A stretch of 64,000 nt of DNA, taken from contig NZ_JARKMY010000010.1 in the NCBI RefSeq assembly GCF_029360725.1, forward strand, positions 186,001 through 250,000, given 5' to 3'. A program made the position numbers and the translations under genes. Origin of the DNA: Chryseolinea sp. H1M3-3. GTDB taxonomy: Bacteria > Bacteroidota > Bacteroidia > Cytophagales > Cyclobacteriaceae. The notes under the pieces were generated by a model, which searched no databases, had not been told where the DNA came from, and was given only the letters and a program-made list of their open reading frames with translations. Below, piece by piece: positions 1-9,309 of the stretch. Position 1 is the stretch's first letter; the number at the start of each line of letters is the position of its first letter.

Positions 1-580
1 TAATGATCAATGACGTTCCAATCGCTTTTTTCATAGGAAGACCAGCCATAAAAACCAATGCTGGTATAATGAGAAATCCACCCCCTGCTCCAACTATCCC
101 CGTGATAATTCCAACAATTATACCCAACCCAGTCATCATCACGGATCGATGACGTGTACTGCTACTTTCATGGTTATCTGGTTTCTTATCACGAATCATT
201 CGGACAGCAGCCGCCAGCATGATGATCGAAAAAAATACCATGATCGCAGTATCCTTAGTAACCGCAAAGGAAGATATCGTAAGAATGTTGTCGGGTATGT
301 GCGGTAATACTGTATGACGTGTGAAGTAGACCGCTGCGGTCGACGGGATTGAAAATAATAACGCGCTTTTTACATCCACCGTTTTATTGATGACGTTTCG
401 TACGCCACCCACCAGCGATGTTGTTCCAACAATGAACAAAGAATAAGCAGTGGCCAATGTCGGTTCAATATGGAACAAGTAGACTAGTACAGGTATAGTG
501 ATGATTGAGCCTCCTCCACCGATAAGTCCGAGCGATACTCCAATTAAACCCGACGCCAGATAACCTGCAAAATTTTCCAC
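1..580 (-). CDS. Sulfite exporter TauE/SafE family protein (3' end beyond window)
   Basis: Reading leftwards from a GTG at 578-580, the frame stays open to the window edge (about 193 codons). It shows the two glycine-rich repeats of TauE/SafE permeases: GLIGGGGSIITIPVL near the N-terminus and GIVGAGGGFLIIPAL near residue 165, each starting a hydrophobic half. This family is predicted to move sulfite, sulfoacetate or similar anions across the inner membrane. No in-frame ATG precedes the GTG; a TTG 7 codons upstream is an alternative start. The gene lies 67 bases downstream of a Crp/Fnr regulator on the same strand, so the two are probably co-transcribed. The C-terminal transmembrane helices are outside the window. 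Family assignment is firm; the substrate is unknown. Confidence 0.85.
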   Translation of the reverse strand, partial: MENFAGYLASGLIGVSLGLIGGGGSIITIPVLVYLFHIEPTLATAYSLFIVGTTSLVGGVRNVINKTVDVKSALLFSIPSTAAVYFTRHTVLPHIPDNILTISSFAVTKDTAIMVFFSIIMLAAAVRMIRDKKPDNHESSSTRHRSVMMTGLGIIVGIITGIVGAGGGFLIIPALVFMAGLPMKKAIGTSLII

Positions 581-647
581 TGTCTCTGAATTTCGATACA
601 AAGGTCGAGACAATAGCTTTGGTAGTCGGTGACTACAATCACACACG

Positions 648-1271
648 CTATAAATTTAGCCGGGTTATTTCATTTCTCGAAATCGAAATCCGTTTTTGGG
701 ATTCAAGCTTTTTAAGTAATCTCGAAATTACTTCCCTTGAAGAATTCAAATCATCAGCGATCTCCTGATGGGTAATAGAGATCTTTTTTCCTCCAAAGGA
801 ATCGAACTGACGCTTCAGATAAAACTCTAACTTCTGATCCATCGAATGAAAAACGACTTGATCAATCACTTCCAGCAACTCATTAAAACGTGCACGATAA
901 GTTTCCAAAACAAAATAATACCATTGGCGATAATCCTTCATGAGTCCATCCATGTGTTGTATTGGAATAGCCAACGCTTTTACATGCGACAGCGCCTTGG
1001 CTTTAATGGCACTCGTTTCATTTTTTGTAGCACAGATCATTGAAAGGGCGCATGCATTTCCTTTTTCCAGGTAATACAAAAAGAACTCTTCTCCATCGTC
1101 GCCCTCGCGATATAGTTTTACCATGCCATCCAGAATTATTAAAGAGCTTTTAAAATACTGACCTGGTCGCATCATCATTGCTCCTTCTTCAAACTCGACC
1201 ACCTCGCCTATTTTTTCAAGGTGGGCGATCAGTTCAGGATCGAATTGTGGAAAAATTTGATTGAGTTGCAT
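648..1271 (-). CDS. Crp/Fnr family transcriptional regulator
   Basis: The 207-residue protein has an N-terminal cyclic-nucleotide-binding-type beta-roll (about residues 10-120) and a C-terminal winged helix. The recognition segment is ITHQEIADDLNSSREVISRLLKKLE (written in parts: ITHQEIADDL, then NSSREVISRLLKKLE), the usual Crp/Fnr form. There is no N-terminal cysteine cluster, so it is not a classical Fnr iron-sulfur sensor. It precedes a TauE/SafE exporter on the same strand, an arrangement that suggests control of sulfur-anion export or sulfide detoxification; this is inferred from context only. The effector is unknown. The start ATG at 1269-1271 fits the family length (about 190-230 residues). 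Confidence 0.88.
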   Translation of the reverse strand: MQLNQIFPQFDPELIAHLEKIGEVVEFEEGAMMMRPGQYFKSSLIILDGMVKLYREGDDGEEFFLYYLEKGNACALSMICATKNETSAIKAKALSHVKALAIPIQHMDGLMKDYRQWYYFVLETYRARFNELLEVIDQVVFHSMDQKLEFYLKRQFDSFGGKKISITHQEIADDLNSSREVISRLLKKLESQKRISISRNEITRLNL

Positions 1272-1428
1272 GAATTATATTTTATAACAACGTTGAATTT
1301 AACACCTTATAGGTTAATCCCAAGTTTTGCTCGATGCCGGGTACAAACAGCACTTATGAGCTGCCCAACATCAGTAACACTTCCTGTTGATTCCCGTTCA
1401 GTAAGAATTAAATATATTAATTCAAATC

Positions 1429-1941
1429 ATGGAAAAACATGCTCGCTTTTCATGGGCCGCGAAAATAATGAACATAAAATCTAACGATTATCTTTTGGAA
1501 ATTGGATGCGGCGTTGGAATGGCAATAGAAGAGATTGCACCGCTTCTTAAGCAAGGAAAGATTATCGGTATCGACCGGTCTGATAAAATGATCAAGACTG
1601 CAGAACAACGGAATGGCCGCTACATCGATGAAGGTAATGTTGAGTTATTAAAAACGGATTTGCTCCATTTGCCCATCAGGCAGCAGCAATTTAACAAGGT
1701 ATTTTGTTTTAATATTAATCTCTTCTGGACACAGAAATCAGTCGAAAAAGAGGTTGCCATGATCAAAAGTGTACTTAAAAAAAACGGATCGTTATTTATC
1801 TTCTACGGCCCTATGGTCGCAAGTGGCCTGGGAAAAATCAAGGAACCGATGATTCAGAATTTAAAGAAAGAAAAGATTAAAGTTGAACAAGATTTTTATG
1901 ATAAAGCATTGAATTGTTGTGGTTTCAAATGCGCGATATAA
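1429..1941 (+). CDS. Class I SAM-dependent methyltransferase
   Basis: The 170-residue protein has the Rossmann motif I LEIGCGVG (about residues 24-31), motif II acidic end GIDRSDKM (about 48-55) and a post-II region ending in LKTDLLHLPI. These support S-adenosylmethionine binding. The product is a soluble cytosolic methyltransferase of unknown substrate. It is shorter than typical members (200-260 residues): the sequence stops soon after the sixth strand (SLFIFYGP), so the C-terminal substrate part is reduced. It stands alone, divergent from the Crp/Fnr gene and convergent with the helicase gene. The start MEKHARFSWAAKI fits the family; an upstream frame start would add an unrelated extension. 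Confidence 0.8.
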   Translation: MEKHARFSWAAKIMNIKSNDYLLEIGCGVGMAIEEIAPLLKQGKIIGIDRSDKMIKTAEQRNGRYIDEGNVELLKTDLLHLPIRQQQFNKVFCFNINLFWTQKSVEKEVAMIKSVLKKNGSLFIFYGPMVASGLGKIKEPMIQNLKKEKIKVEQDFYDKALNCCGFKCAI

Positions 1942-2006
1942 GTGCCATTAAAGAAGTACGATCAATTTCCTAACGTTGACGAAATTGACTTAGCGATGTT
2001 AGAATA

Positions 2007-4271
2007 TTATTCTATTACCCCCGAAGCACGAATATGGGTCATCACCGCCCTCAGTTTTCCGTAGCTGAATTTACCTGCTAAAGCTTCGAACAAATCTTTT
2101 GAAGTGAAATCTTCCGGCATTCCTGCTAAAGCTTTCTCAATTGATAAAACTTCTTCCGGTGTAACAAACTTAAAAATGCTGATGCGACCGGACTCCACAG
2201 CTTTAGCAAGATGACCCTCGATTGTACTGGGCACCAATTCTCTTTCCTTTGCAATTTCTTCGATGGTCATTCCAGATTCGAGCATACATAAGGTAACATC
2301 ATATGTGCTAGGCTCATCTTTTTTCTTCTTTCCTTTTTTCTTTTTCTCCGGTGTTACGCCTATTGCATTCTTAATTTCTTCCAGCATCGTCGAGCGTACA
2401 GCAGCACGTTGCTTCGTTAAGGATGAAAAATCAAATTCATGTTTACCATTCAAAATTGATTCAGTGAGGTACAACGACTTATCCAGTTCTTCAAGCTTCT
2501 TGCAAAAAAGCTGATCCAGATCTGATAAACTATTAAGATAGGTTTTCATCCTTTTCTTCTGCTTGGTTTCCTCCATGTGCAATAATAAAACACGGACTTC
2601 CTGCTGAAGAAAATTCCTATAGTATTCACTTCCTTTTTTAATGCGCGCCAGTAACTGTTCAGTATCTTCATGGTCGAGCAATCCCAGCAACTGCCTCCTG
2701 AATTTTTCTGTGTTCTCTTTTTCTTTTAACAACGACTGGCCAACTTGTTCCACTACTGGCTTTGCAACATCCTCTTCAAAGCCAATCAAATCTTTTCGGC
2801 CGCGTTGAATATAAACGCATTCTTTTACAAGGGCTTCCAGGTCAAATGTCTTGCTCACCAACTGCCGGATGTATTCCCGTTGTTTCACTTTCATTTTCTC
2901 CGGCAGTGCTGATGGTAAATTGTTTTCAGACGTGAATGCTACAATTTGTTTGTCTGTACTAATCACCTCCGGATCAATTCTTGTTCGCATGATCAGTCCA
3001 TCAATTGAACGTAAACGTGAAAGTGCCACGTAAACCTGTCCATCAGCGAAGGCTTGCCCTACGTCAATAATGGCTTTGTCAAACGTAAGGCCCTGACTTT
3101 TGTGAACTGTAATAGCCCATGCCAATTTGATAGGGTATTGCTCGAAAGTGCCGATCACTTCATCGTCAATTTCCTGGGTGTCGGCACTGATGGTGTATCG
3201 TTTATTTTCCCAGATTGCTTTCTTCAATGTATAAGGAAGATGTGACTCCGCTAATTCTACTTTAATTTCATCACCGGCAATACTTTTAACCGTAGCAAGC
3301 TTGCCATTAAAAAAAACCTTCTCCTCACTCGTGTCGTTTTTAGTAAACATTATTTGAGCGCCAACCTTAAGCTCCAGATGTTGCTGAACCGGAAACATGC
3401 TTTCGGGAAAATCGCCCTCAATGGTTGCGTGTAAAACATGAGCGGAGCCTTCCAACTGGCTCAGGGCGCGCGCATTTAATTCATCGGCTTTATAATTGTG
3501 TGTAGTCAGGGTGATGACTTCACGAAGACTCCGGATCTCCTCAGCAGATTTATAATGTCTGTTTAATTCTTCAATGTCTGCTTCTGTGGGGTGATTGTTT
3601 CTAAGGTTGTTAAGCAGCCTGATAAAGACATCATCATTCTGTCGAAAAATCTTATCAAGTTCGATGTAAACAAATCCGTCTTGCTTCAATGCCTTCGATT
3701 CAAAGAACCAGGCACTGTTGTAATACCGTTTCACAATCGTCTCTTCGTCACGCTTTACGACGGGAGGCAATTGATACAAATCACCAATCAACAACAGTTG
3801 AACACCACCAAAACTTTGGCTGAAATTTCCACGCGCCGCCTTCATCCTGTAATCAATAGCATCGAGCAAATCGGCACGAAGCATACTTACCTCGTCGATG
3901 ACCAGCAGGTCGATGGAGCGTAACACCTGCTTTCGTAAACTATTCATCGGGTGCTTTTGCGAAAGCGTATGGCCCGTATAAAAATTTCCACCGTGATTTA
4001 AATCGAATGTTGCATTCTTGTCGGGCAGAAACATTCCAAACGGCAAAAGAAACTGTGAGTGTATCGTAACACCTCCGGCATTTAATGCGGCAATACCCGT
4101 GGGAGCCACAATGGTAAGTTGCTTATGTGTACGTGCCGCAAGATTTTTTAGGAAGGTTGTTTTTCCCGTTCCTGCTTTTCCTGTTAGAAAAATGTGACTT
4201 GACGTGCAGTTAATGAACTGGATCGCCGAAGTCATACTGTCTCGTTCTTCTAAAGTATCTGTGGTGTACAT
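2007..4271 (-). CDS. PIF1-like helicase with C-terminal HTH domain
   Basis: About 754 residues from the chosen ATG at 4269-4271. A further in-frame ATG at 4349 would add 26 residues with no family character. The N-terminal half is a PIF1/RecD-type superfamily 1 helicase: Walker A GKAGTGKTT, Walker B LLVIDEVSM, and the late motif TVHKSQGLTFD followed by YVALSRLRS. After a charged central region and a lysine-rich linker (EKKKKGKKKKDE) comes a C-terminal helix-turn-helix (SGMTIEEIAKER, PSTIEGHL) like the HTH_40 domain found at RecQ C-termini. Such proteins unwind DNA in repair or replication-fork maintenance. It is a single gene. Confidence in the helicase assignment is high; its pathway is inferred. 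Confidence 0.9.
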   Translation of the reverse strand: MYTTDTLEERDSMTSAIQFINCTSSHIFLTGKAGTGKTTFLKNLAARTHKQLTIVAPTGIAALNAGGVTIHSQFLLPFGMFLPDKNATFDLNHGGNFYTGHTLSQKHPMNSLRKQVLRSIDLLVIDEVSMLRADLLDAIDYRMKAARGNFSQSFGGVQLLLIGDLYQLPPVVKRDEETIVKRYYNSAWFFESKALKQDGFVYIELDKIFRQNDDVFIRLLNNLRNNHPTEADIEELNRHYKSAEEIRSLREVITLTTHNYKADELNARALSQLEGSAHVLHATIEGDFPESMFPVQQHLELKVGAQIMFTKNDTSEEKVFFNGKLATVKSIAGDEIKVELAESHLPYTLKKAIWENKRYTISADTQEIDDEVIGTFEQYPIKLAWAITVHKSQGLTFDKAIIDVGQAFADGQVYVALSRLRSIDGLIMRTRIDPEVISTDKQIVAFTSENNLPSALPEKMKVKQREYIRQLVSKTFDLEALVKECVYIQRGRKDLIGFEEDVAKPVVEQVGQSLLKEKENTEKFRRQLLGLLDHEDTEQLLARIKKGSEYYRNFLQQEVRVLLLHMEETKQKKRMKTYLNSLSDLDQLFCKKLEELDKSLYLTESILNGKHEFDFSSLTKQRAAVRSTMLEEIKNAIGVTPEKKKKGKKKKDEPSTYDVTLCMLESGMTIEEIAKERELVPSTIEGHLAKAVESGRISIFKFVTPEEVLSIEKALAGMPEDFTSKDLFEALAGKFSYGKLRAVMTHIRASGVIE

Positions 4272-4543
4272 CACGCGTAAAGATACACAGCCCCTCGCAT
4301 AAGACTTCACGAAAGCAATCTGATTTTCCTGATAAATTGCATTGCACAAACCCCAATGAGTTCCAACGGTTATCCATGGACGTTTAAAATCAGGGTACTT
4401 TACGATTTTGAATAGAAAGGCCAGGTCGCGATGTTGCGTCCAGCGTTTCTGTGTTTGAATATAAACTAAACATCCCCCGCTTAAACAGGATGCATTTCTA
4501 CGCTGCTTTTACTTACTTGTGTTGAATACTCAGATTTCAACCC

Positions 4544-6076
4544 ATGAAAAAATTCTTCATCGCACTCGTCAGCTTGGGGTTAATCCTCCAGGCACACGGT
4601 CAGGAAAACCGGCTTGCAAAAAATCCAACCATTCCTTCAACCATCACACTTACCAAAGAGGTATTAAAAGATAAGATTATGGGGGGATGGGCGGGCCAGA
4701 CAATCGGTGTGACCTTTGGAGGACCAACAGAATTCAGATTCAACGGAACAATGATTCAGAACTACCAACCCATTGCATGGTATGATGGATACATCAAACA
4801 TACGATGGAAAACAATCCGGGGCTTTATGATGACATTTATATGGACCTGACGTTTGTAGATATTTTTGAAAAGAAAGGATTAGATGCTCCGATCGAAGAC
4901 TTTGCCAACGCTTACGCTACTGCGGGATATATGCTGTGGCATGCCAACCAGGCAGGACGGTATAACATTCTTCACGGCATACCAGCGCCCCAATCCGGGC
5001 ATTGGATGAACAATCCACATGCGGATTGTATCGACTATCAAATTGAATCTGATTTTGCAGGATTGATGTCCCCCGGTATGCCAAACGTTGCCTCAACGAT
5101 CAGTGACAAAATTGGTCACATCATGAATTATGGAGATGGATGGTACGGAGGCGTTTACATGGGCGCGATGTATACCCTGGCATTCACGTCTGACAATATT
5201 GAATTTATTGTAAATGAAGGTTTGAAGACAATTCCATCACAAAGCAGATTTTATAAGGTGATCCGGGATGTGATCGACTGGCATAAAAAATATCCCAGCG
5301 ATTGGAAACAAACCTGGTTTGAAATTGAACGTAAGTACACGGAAGATATAGGATGTCCTGACGGTGTTTTTGTTCCCTTCAACATTGATGCTACCGTAAA
5401 CGCCGCATACGTGGTGTTAGGCCTTCTTTATGGCAATGCTGATTTCACTAAAACAATGGAGATCACGACGCGTGCGGGGCAGGATTCAGATTGTAATCCA
5501 TCGTCTGCAGGAGGAATTTTAGGAACAATGCTGGGCTACAAAAATATTCCAGCATATTGGAAAATGGGATTAAAAGAAGCTGAACCCCTTGATTTTAAAT
5601 ACACAACGATATCGCTGAACGATGTATATAATTTAGGGCTGAAACATGCCTTGTTGAATATAGAACGGCATGGCGGCAAAATACAGCAAAACAATGTGAT
5701 CATCCCCGTTGAGCAGCCCAAACCAGTAAGATTCGAACAGAGTTTTGAAGGTCACTTTCCTATTGAAAAAAGGCCCGTGAGAAAATCGTTAGCGGATGAA
5801 TTCAGCTTTGATTTCGAAGGAATCGGATTTGTAATTCGTGGACGGGTGGATGAAAAAATTTCTGATTATGTTGGAAAAGCAGAATTGTACATCGATGGAA
5901 AACTTATAGAAACAGCTGAACTCCCTGCCAGCTTTACCACGCGGAGACATGAGTTATTCTGGAAATATCAGCTTACAAATCAAAAGCACACAATACGCAT
6001 CAAACTTTTAAATCCTCATGCTTCCAGCAAAATACAAATTGAAGATATTATCATCTATTCGGATAAGAAAGGTTGA
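4544..6076 (+). CDS. Exported ADP-ribosylglycohydrolase family protein
   Basis: The 510-residue protein begins with a signal peptide (MKKFFIALVSLGLILQAHG-Q), so it acts in the periplasm or outside the cell. It then has an ADP-ribosylglycohydrolase fold: GGWAGQTIGVTFGGPTEF near residue 46, the acidic metal-binding DDIYMD near 100, and the late metal motif AGQDSDCNPSSAGG near 310. This family hydrolyses ADP-ribosyl bonds; the metal ligands appear to be present. Residues about 395-510 form a further, mostly beta region with FEGIGFVIRGRV and AELYIDGKLIE, resembling a carbohydrate-binding or jelly-roll module. It converges with a ribokinase gene 47 bases away, which fits ribose salvage. The true substrate is unknown and may be a nucleoside or glycoside. 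Confidence 0.85.
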   Translation: MKKFFIALVSLGLILQAHGQENRLAKNPTIPSTITLTKEVLKDKIMGGWAGQTIGVTFGGPTEFRFNGTMIQNYQPIAWYDGYIKHTMENNPGLYDDIYMDLTFVDIFEKKGLDAPIEDFANAYATAGYMLWHANQAGRYNILHGIPAPQSGHWMNNPHADCIDYQIESDFAGLMSPGMPNVASTISDKIGHIMNYGDGWYGGVYMGAMYTLAFTSDNIEFIVNEGLKTIPSQSRFYKVIRDVIDWHKKYPSDWKQTWFEIERKYTEDIGCPDGVFVPFNIDATVNAAYVVLGLLYGNADFTKTMEITTRAGQDSDCNPSSAGGILGTMLGYKNIPAYWKMGLKEAEPLDFKYTTISLNDVYNLGLKHALLNIERHGGKIQQNNVIIPVEQPKPVRFEQSFEGHFPIEKRPVRKSLADEFSFDFEGIGFVIRGRVDEKISDYVGKAELYIDGKLIETAELPASFTTRRHELFWKYQLTNQKHTIRIKLLNPHASSKIQIEDIIIYSDKKG

Positions 6077-6123
6077 TAGCAAAATGCAGTAAACAGAGGA
6101 TAATAATGAATAAAAAAACAACA

Positions 6124-7038
6124 TTATCTGCTAGGAGTGCTGACTTCGTGTTTGTAAGGCATCGAAGATTGAGCACCCATCCGGGTCACAGAAATGGAGG
6201 CTGCCGTACATGCGAACTCAACCGCCTTGTCGATGGCTAAGTCCGAGGCTAATGCTACTGCAAGTGCACCATTAAAACAATCACCACCGGCCGTAGTATC
6301 AACAGCCGTTACCGCGGGTGCTAGAATTAATTTATTGAATGACGCTGAATAAAGATATGCTCCTTTGGCACCAAGCGTGATGACTACATTTTTTATACCT
6401 GACTGAAATAAATGTGTAGCCGCTTGCTCTGCAGCAGATAAATTTGTGATGGGAATACCAGTAAGCATTTCAGCTTCCGACTCATTGGGTGTAATCAAGT
6501 ACAAGTGTCCCATCACCTTACCATCAATGGGCTGAACGGGTGCAGGATTAAGAATAACATCACAACCGATTTGCTTACCATACGTGATGGCAAATTCAAC
6601 CGTTTCTATTGGTATCTCTAGCTGTATCAAAATAATGGCGGGCTCTCGAATGGAGGTCAATGCCGTCCTCACATCTTCGACCGATAAATGACGATTTGAT
6701 CCAGGCGCAACAATAATCGTATTTTCGCCATGCGCATCCACGCCTATTAATGCAATACCTGAAGGATGTTCATGGTCTTGCAGGACGAACGTTGTATTTA
6801 TTTTCTCGCGCTGAAATTGTTGAAGCATTTGTTCCCCAAACAGGTCGCTTCCAATTTTACCTACAAAGCTAACCTGACCACCTAGACGCGAAGCGGCTAC
6901 CGCTTGATTCGCGCCCTTTCCCCCAGGGTTCATAAAGAAAGTGCCTCCTATCACCGTCTCACCCGGCATGGGTAATTTTTTTGTCATCACTACCATGTCT
7001 GTGTTGGCGCTGCCGATAACATAAATGGGTTTGTGCAT
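6124..7038 (-). CDS. rbsK: Ribokinase
   Basis: The 304-residue pfkB-family kinase shows the ribokinase start GSANTDMVV, the substrate loop MNPGGKGANQAVAASRLGG (residues about 37-55), the NPAPVQP strand, ITPNESEAEMLTG, and the anion hole plus catalytic base TAGGDCFNGALA with Asp253. It phosphorylates D-ribose to ribose 5-phosphate in the cytosol using ATP. Length matches the family. No ribose transporter is linked; the neighbouring convergent gene is an exported ADP-ribosylglycohydrolase, which suggests use of ribose released from nucleotides or ADP-ribose. Other pfkB sugars such as deoxyribose are possible, but the motif set favours ribokinase. Confidence 0.9.
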   Translation of the reverse strand: MHKPIYVIGSANTDMVVMTKKLPMPGETVIGGTFFMNPGGKGANQAVAASRLGGQVSFVGKIGSDLFGEQMLQQFQREKINTTFVLQDHEHPSGIALIGVDAHGENTIIVAPGSNRHLSVEDVRTALTSIREPAIILIQLEIPIETVEFAITYGKQIGCDVILNPAPVQPIDGKVMGHLYLITPNESEAEMLTGIPITNLSAAEQAATHLFQSGIKNVVITLGAKGAYLYSASFNKLILAPAVTAVDTTAGGDCFNGALAVALASDLAIDKAVEFACTAASISVTRMGAQSSMPYKHEVSTPSR

Positions 7039-7134
7039 TGTCTTTTAGATGGTGATTAATAGATCAGATGTTCAAGTAAACATTATTACCATTAAAAGGA
7101 AACGTATGAATAAAGATAGCTCCTGAAATAAAAA

Positions 7135-7152
7135 AGCCCAGTCACCCGGGCT
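7135..7152 (-). terminator. Putative Rho-independent terminator
   Basis: Read on the minus strand, AGCCC and GGGCT form a short G/C stem followed by a run of T residues (7129-7134 as A on the plus strand). It lies just downstream of the Spy-like gene. Confidence 0.55.
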
Positions 7153-7166
7153 AATTAAGTTTTAGT

Positions 7167-7787
7167 TTAGAGTCTTCTCCGTTTTCGTTCTGCCTTTTGC
7201 TCTTCCCATTTCTTAAACTGTTCTTCTGTCAGAACAGATTTTGTTTTAGAAATGTATTCTTCGCGAAGCTGCTTTGCTTTCTCTCGAGTCACATCGCGCG
7301 CGGTTTCGCTTTCATTTCGCAGTGCACGAAACTTTTCGGCAAACTCTTTGTCAATCGCCTTGATCTTAGACGCCTGGTCATCGCTTAGCGAAAGATTTTT
7401 CTGCATTCGCTGAGCGTGTTCACCGGTATGTTTCGCCATTGATCCTTTGCGTTTCTTAGCATGTTCGGAACGGTGGGTCGCCCATTTCGCTTCTTGCTCG
7501 TCTGTCAGCACCTTTTTTACTGCTTCCTCCCGCTCCTGATGCAAAGCCTTCATTTTTGTTTGCTTTGCTTCACGCGAAATAGCAGAATCGTTTTTCACTT
7601 TGGATAGTCCACTGGCAAAGTCCTCATTAATCGCTCTTATTGCTTTATGCTGAACATCGTCCAGTGACAACTCAGTTTTCATTTTGTCCGCCTGTCTGGC
7701 AGCGCGCTCCATGGCATCACTCTTATGCTGGGCAAAAATGATAGTGCTCACCATCATCAGCCCGAAAATCACTACACTTTTTTTCAT
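7167..7787 (-). CDS. Periplasmic Spy/CpxP-like protein with two LTxxQ-type repeats
   Basis: The 206-residue protein has a signal peptide (MKKSVVIFGLMMVSTIIFA-Q) and is then almost wholly helical and charged. Two similar halves each carry an L-S-L-x-x-x-Q segment (LSLDDVQ, LSLSDDQ) and end in an LTxEQ...KW segment (LTDEQEAKW, LTEEQFKKW). These are the hallmarks of the Spy/CpxP/LTXXQ superfamily of periplasmic stress chaperones; similar Bacteroidota proteins are annotated DUF4890. The internal duplication suggests two fused units. It probably buffers envelope protein damage or metal stress, by family analogy. A terminator follows. It is flanked by ribokinase and an outer-membrane gene pair with no clear operon. 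Confidence 0.75.
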   Translation of the reverse strand: MKKSVVIFGLMMVSTIIFAQHKSDAMERAARQADKMKTELSLDDVQHKAIRAINEDFASGLSKVKNDSAISREAKQTKMKALHQEREEAVKKVLTDEQEAKWATHRSEHAKKRKGSMAKHTGEHAQRMQKNLSLSDDQASKIKAIDKEFAEKFRALRNESETARDVTREKAKQLREEYISKTKSVLTEEQFKKWEEQKAERKRRRL

Positions 7788-7958
7788 AACCTTTTTTATT
7801 TTTCGTCCTTAGACAAACAGAAAGGGTCCAGGATTAATAGCATGTGTGAAAAACCTAAAGAATTAGACTGACTCGTTTTTTTTATCTATCGAACAGAAAT
7901 ATGAGTCGACGAAATCAACACTGACTTACAAATCGCCATTCGATTTTTTTATGAAAGA

Positions 7959-8642
7959 TTATTTAATGCGAAATCCGAATTCAAAAAATAACAGTCCGTA
8001 TGTTTCGGTTTTGTAGTCAGCCAAATCTTTTTTCAATCGGTCAAGCAGCGCATATTCATATCGAAGGTTGACAAAAAACTTTTCCAATTTCACAGTGAAC
8101 TCAATCGGTATTATTGGCATAACTGTTTTATAATATCGGTTCCTGCCTAAATAACCGTTTCCTTCCATTCCTATCGTTTGCGCATTTCGCAAATACAAAT
8201 AGGAACCCAATAACACTTGCGCACCTAGCCCGGTGCCTGCTGCAATGCGTGGCGTAAGGTAATAATGCATTGTACCCGTTAACCCGAATGTATAATCTGC
8301 TGATGATGCAACTGCCTCACCGGTTATGTCTGATGGCAATGGTCCATCATTAAGTAAAAAAGATTCCCAGTAAACAGAACGCGAAAGATTTGTCTGCGCC
8401 TTCATGCCAACTTTCGCGTTCAGCTTTTTCCATGCGGTAAAGCCAGCACCAAATCCGCCAATTAACAGTTTTGGTTTTGTTTCCTTATTAAATCCGACAA
8501 TCGGATACATCCCCTTTTCTGACTTTAATGGGGTGTAAAGGTTGGCGTTAGCAACAATAAAATATTGCCAGGAATCCTGTGCATAACCTGGGGCACAAAA
8601 AAGAAAATAGGCCAACAAAAATTGGATGAATGCACGCTTCAT
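7959..8642 (-). CDS. Predicted outer-membrane beta-barrel protein
   Basis: The 227-residue protein has a signal peptide (MKRAFIQFLLAYFLFCAPGYA-Q). The rest alternates polar and aromatic residues in strands such as KLLIGGFGAGFTAW and FFVNLRYEYALL, and ends in YGLLFFEFGFRIK, a typical C-terminal barrel strand with aromatic residues. It is probably a small outer-membrane or surface-exposed barrel. Its ATG overlaps the TGA of the preceding gene (ATGA at 8639-8642), so the two are translationally coupled and may work together. No specific family was recognised. Confidence 0.7.
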   Translation of the reverse strand: MKRAFIQFLLAYFLFCAPGYAQDSWQYFIVANANLYTPLKSEKGMYPIVGFNKETKPKLLIGGFGAGFTAWKKLNAKVGMKAQTNLSRSVYWESFLLNDGPLPSDITGEAVASSADYTFGLTGTMHYYLTPRIAAGTGLGAQVLLGSYLYLRNAQTIGMEGNGYLGRNRYYKTVMPIIPIEFTVKLEKFFVNLRYEYALLDRLKKDLADYKTETYGLLFFEFGFRIK

Positions 8643-8968
8643 ATCTTTAACAGGTCTTTCGTGTAAGTTGTAGCGCCAACCTTACAGATTATTTGAAATT
8701 TTCCGCCAGGTTTGTTTGTAACATCAATACCCAACTGGTGCGAACCAGGCGGCAAAGTCATGTCTAGGATAACTTCTCCAGCCGGATCAAATACCACTAG
8801 CGTTGCAGACTCACCTGTGGAATTATTAACGTTAATAAGCCCCCGATCTCTCATGGGATTTGGGTAGGCCGCGAGGATATTCGTTTTTGAAATTTCGATT
8901 TCGACCGGGTCACTGCAGCTAAAGATAATTGCTAACCCTAAAACTGCGGGAATAAATATTTTTCTCAT
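8639..8968 (-). CDS. Small lipoprotein with T9SS-like C-terminal sorting fold
   Basis: About 109 residues from the ATG at 8966-8968. An upstream in-frame ATG at 9043 would bury the signal peptide, so the internal start is preferred. The signal peptide MRKIFIPAVLGLAIIFSC ends in a lipobox-like IFSC followed by Ser-Asp. The mature part reads AYPNPMRDRGLINVNNS, then LVVFDPAGEVIL and LGIDVTNKPGGKFQI, the pattern of the Por secretion system type A sorting domain, but with no cargo in front. It is translationally coupled to the downstream barrel gene. It may be a small surface lipoprotein that keeps only the beta-sandwich. The function is unknown. Confidence 0.65.
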   Translation of the reverse strand: MRKIFIPAVLGLAIIFSCSDPVEIEISKTNILAAYPNPMRDRGLINVNNSTGESATLVVFDPAGEVILDMTLPPGSHQLGIDVTNKPGGKFQIICKVGATTYTKDLLKI

Positions 8969-9309
8969 TACAACGTTTGTATTTTTTAAGCTATACAAAT
9001 ACGACATTTTTTTTATTAAATATTGAGTGCCTATTGAAATCATTCCTTCAACAAAAGTGAGAAACTATGCATTTCATGTTACGCTTAATCCATTCCTTCT
9101 TCACAATCTGTTCGATTAAATGGCGCATCTGATAAGACGATACATCACCAGACAGAGGCTTAGGCTTCACCTTGGTCATGCTGCCATTCTTCTATAATCC
9201 GTTCTCCGGGATGACTTTCGTCATGTTGATTTATAAACCTGATTTCTATTTTTAGCAAACGTGCTTGCTGGAATGAAAAAGTATTTAGTGCATATTAAGT
9301 CCTACGGGA
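8969..9309. other. Intergenic region with one doubtful small frame
   Basis: This holds the divergent upstream regions of the lipoprotein gene and the P-type ATPase gene. A 43-codon minus-strand frame (9048-9179, starting MTKVKPKPLSGDVSSYQ) is open, but has no clear ribosome site or recognised family, so it is not called as a gene. No terminator or promoter of confidence was found. Confidence 0.4.

Noticed and set aside
9048-9179. Minus-strand 43-codon frame before the lipoprotein gene
   Set aside because: No ribosome site, no recognised family and short; could be real but cannot be supported.
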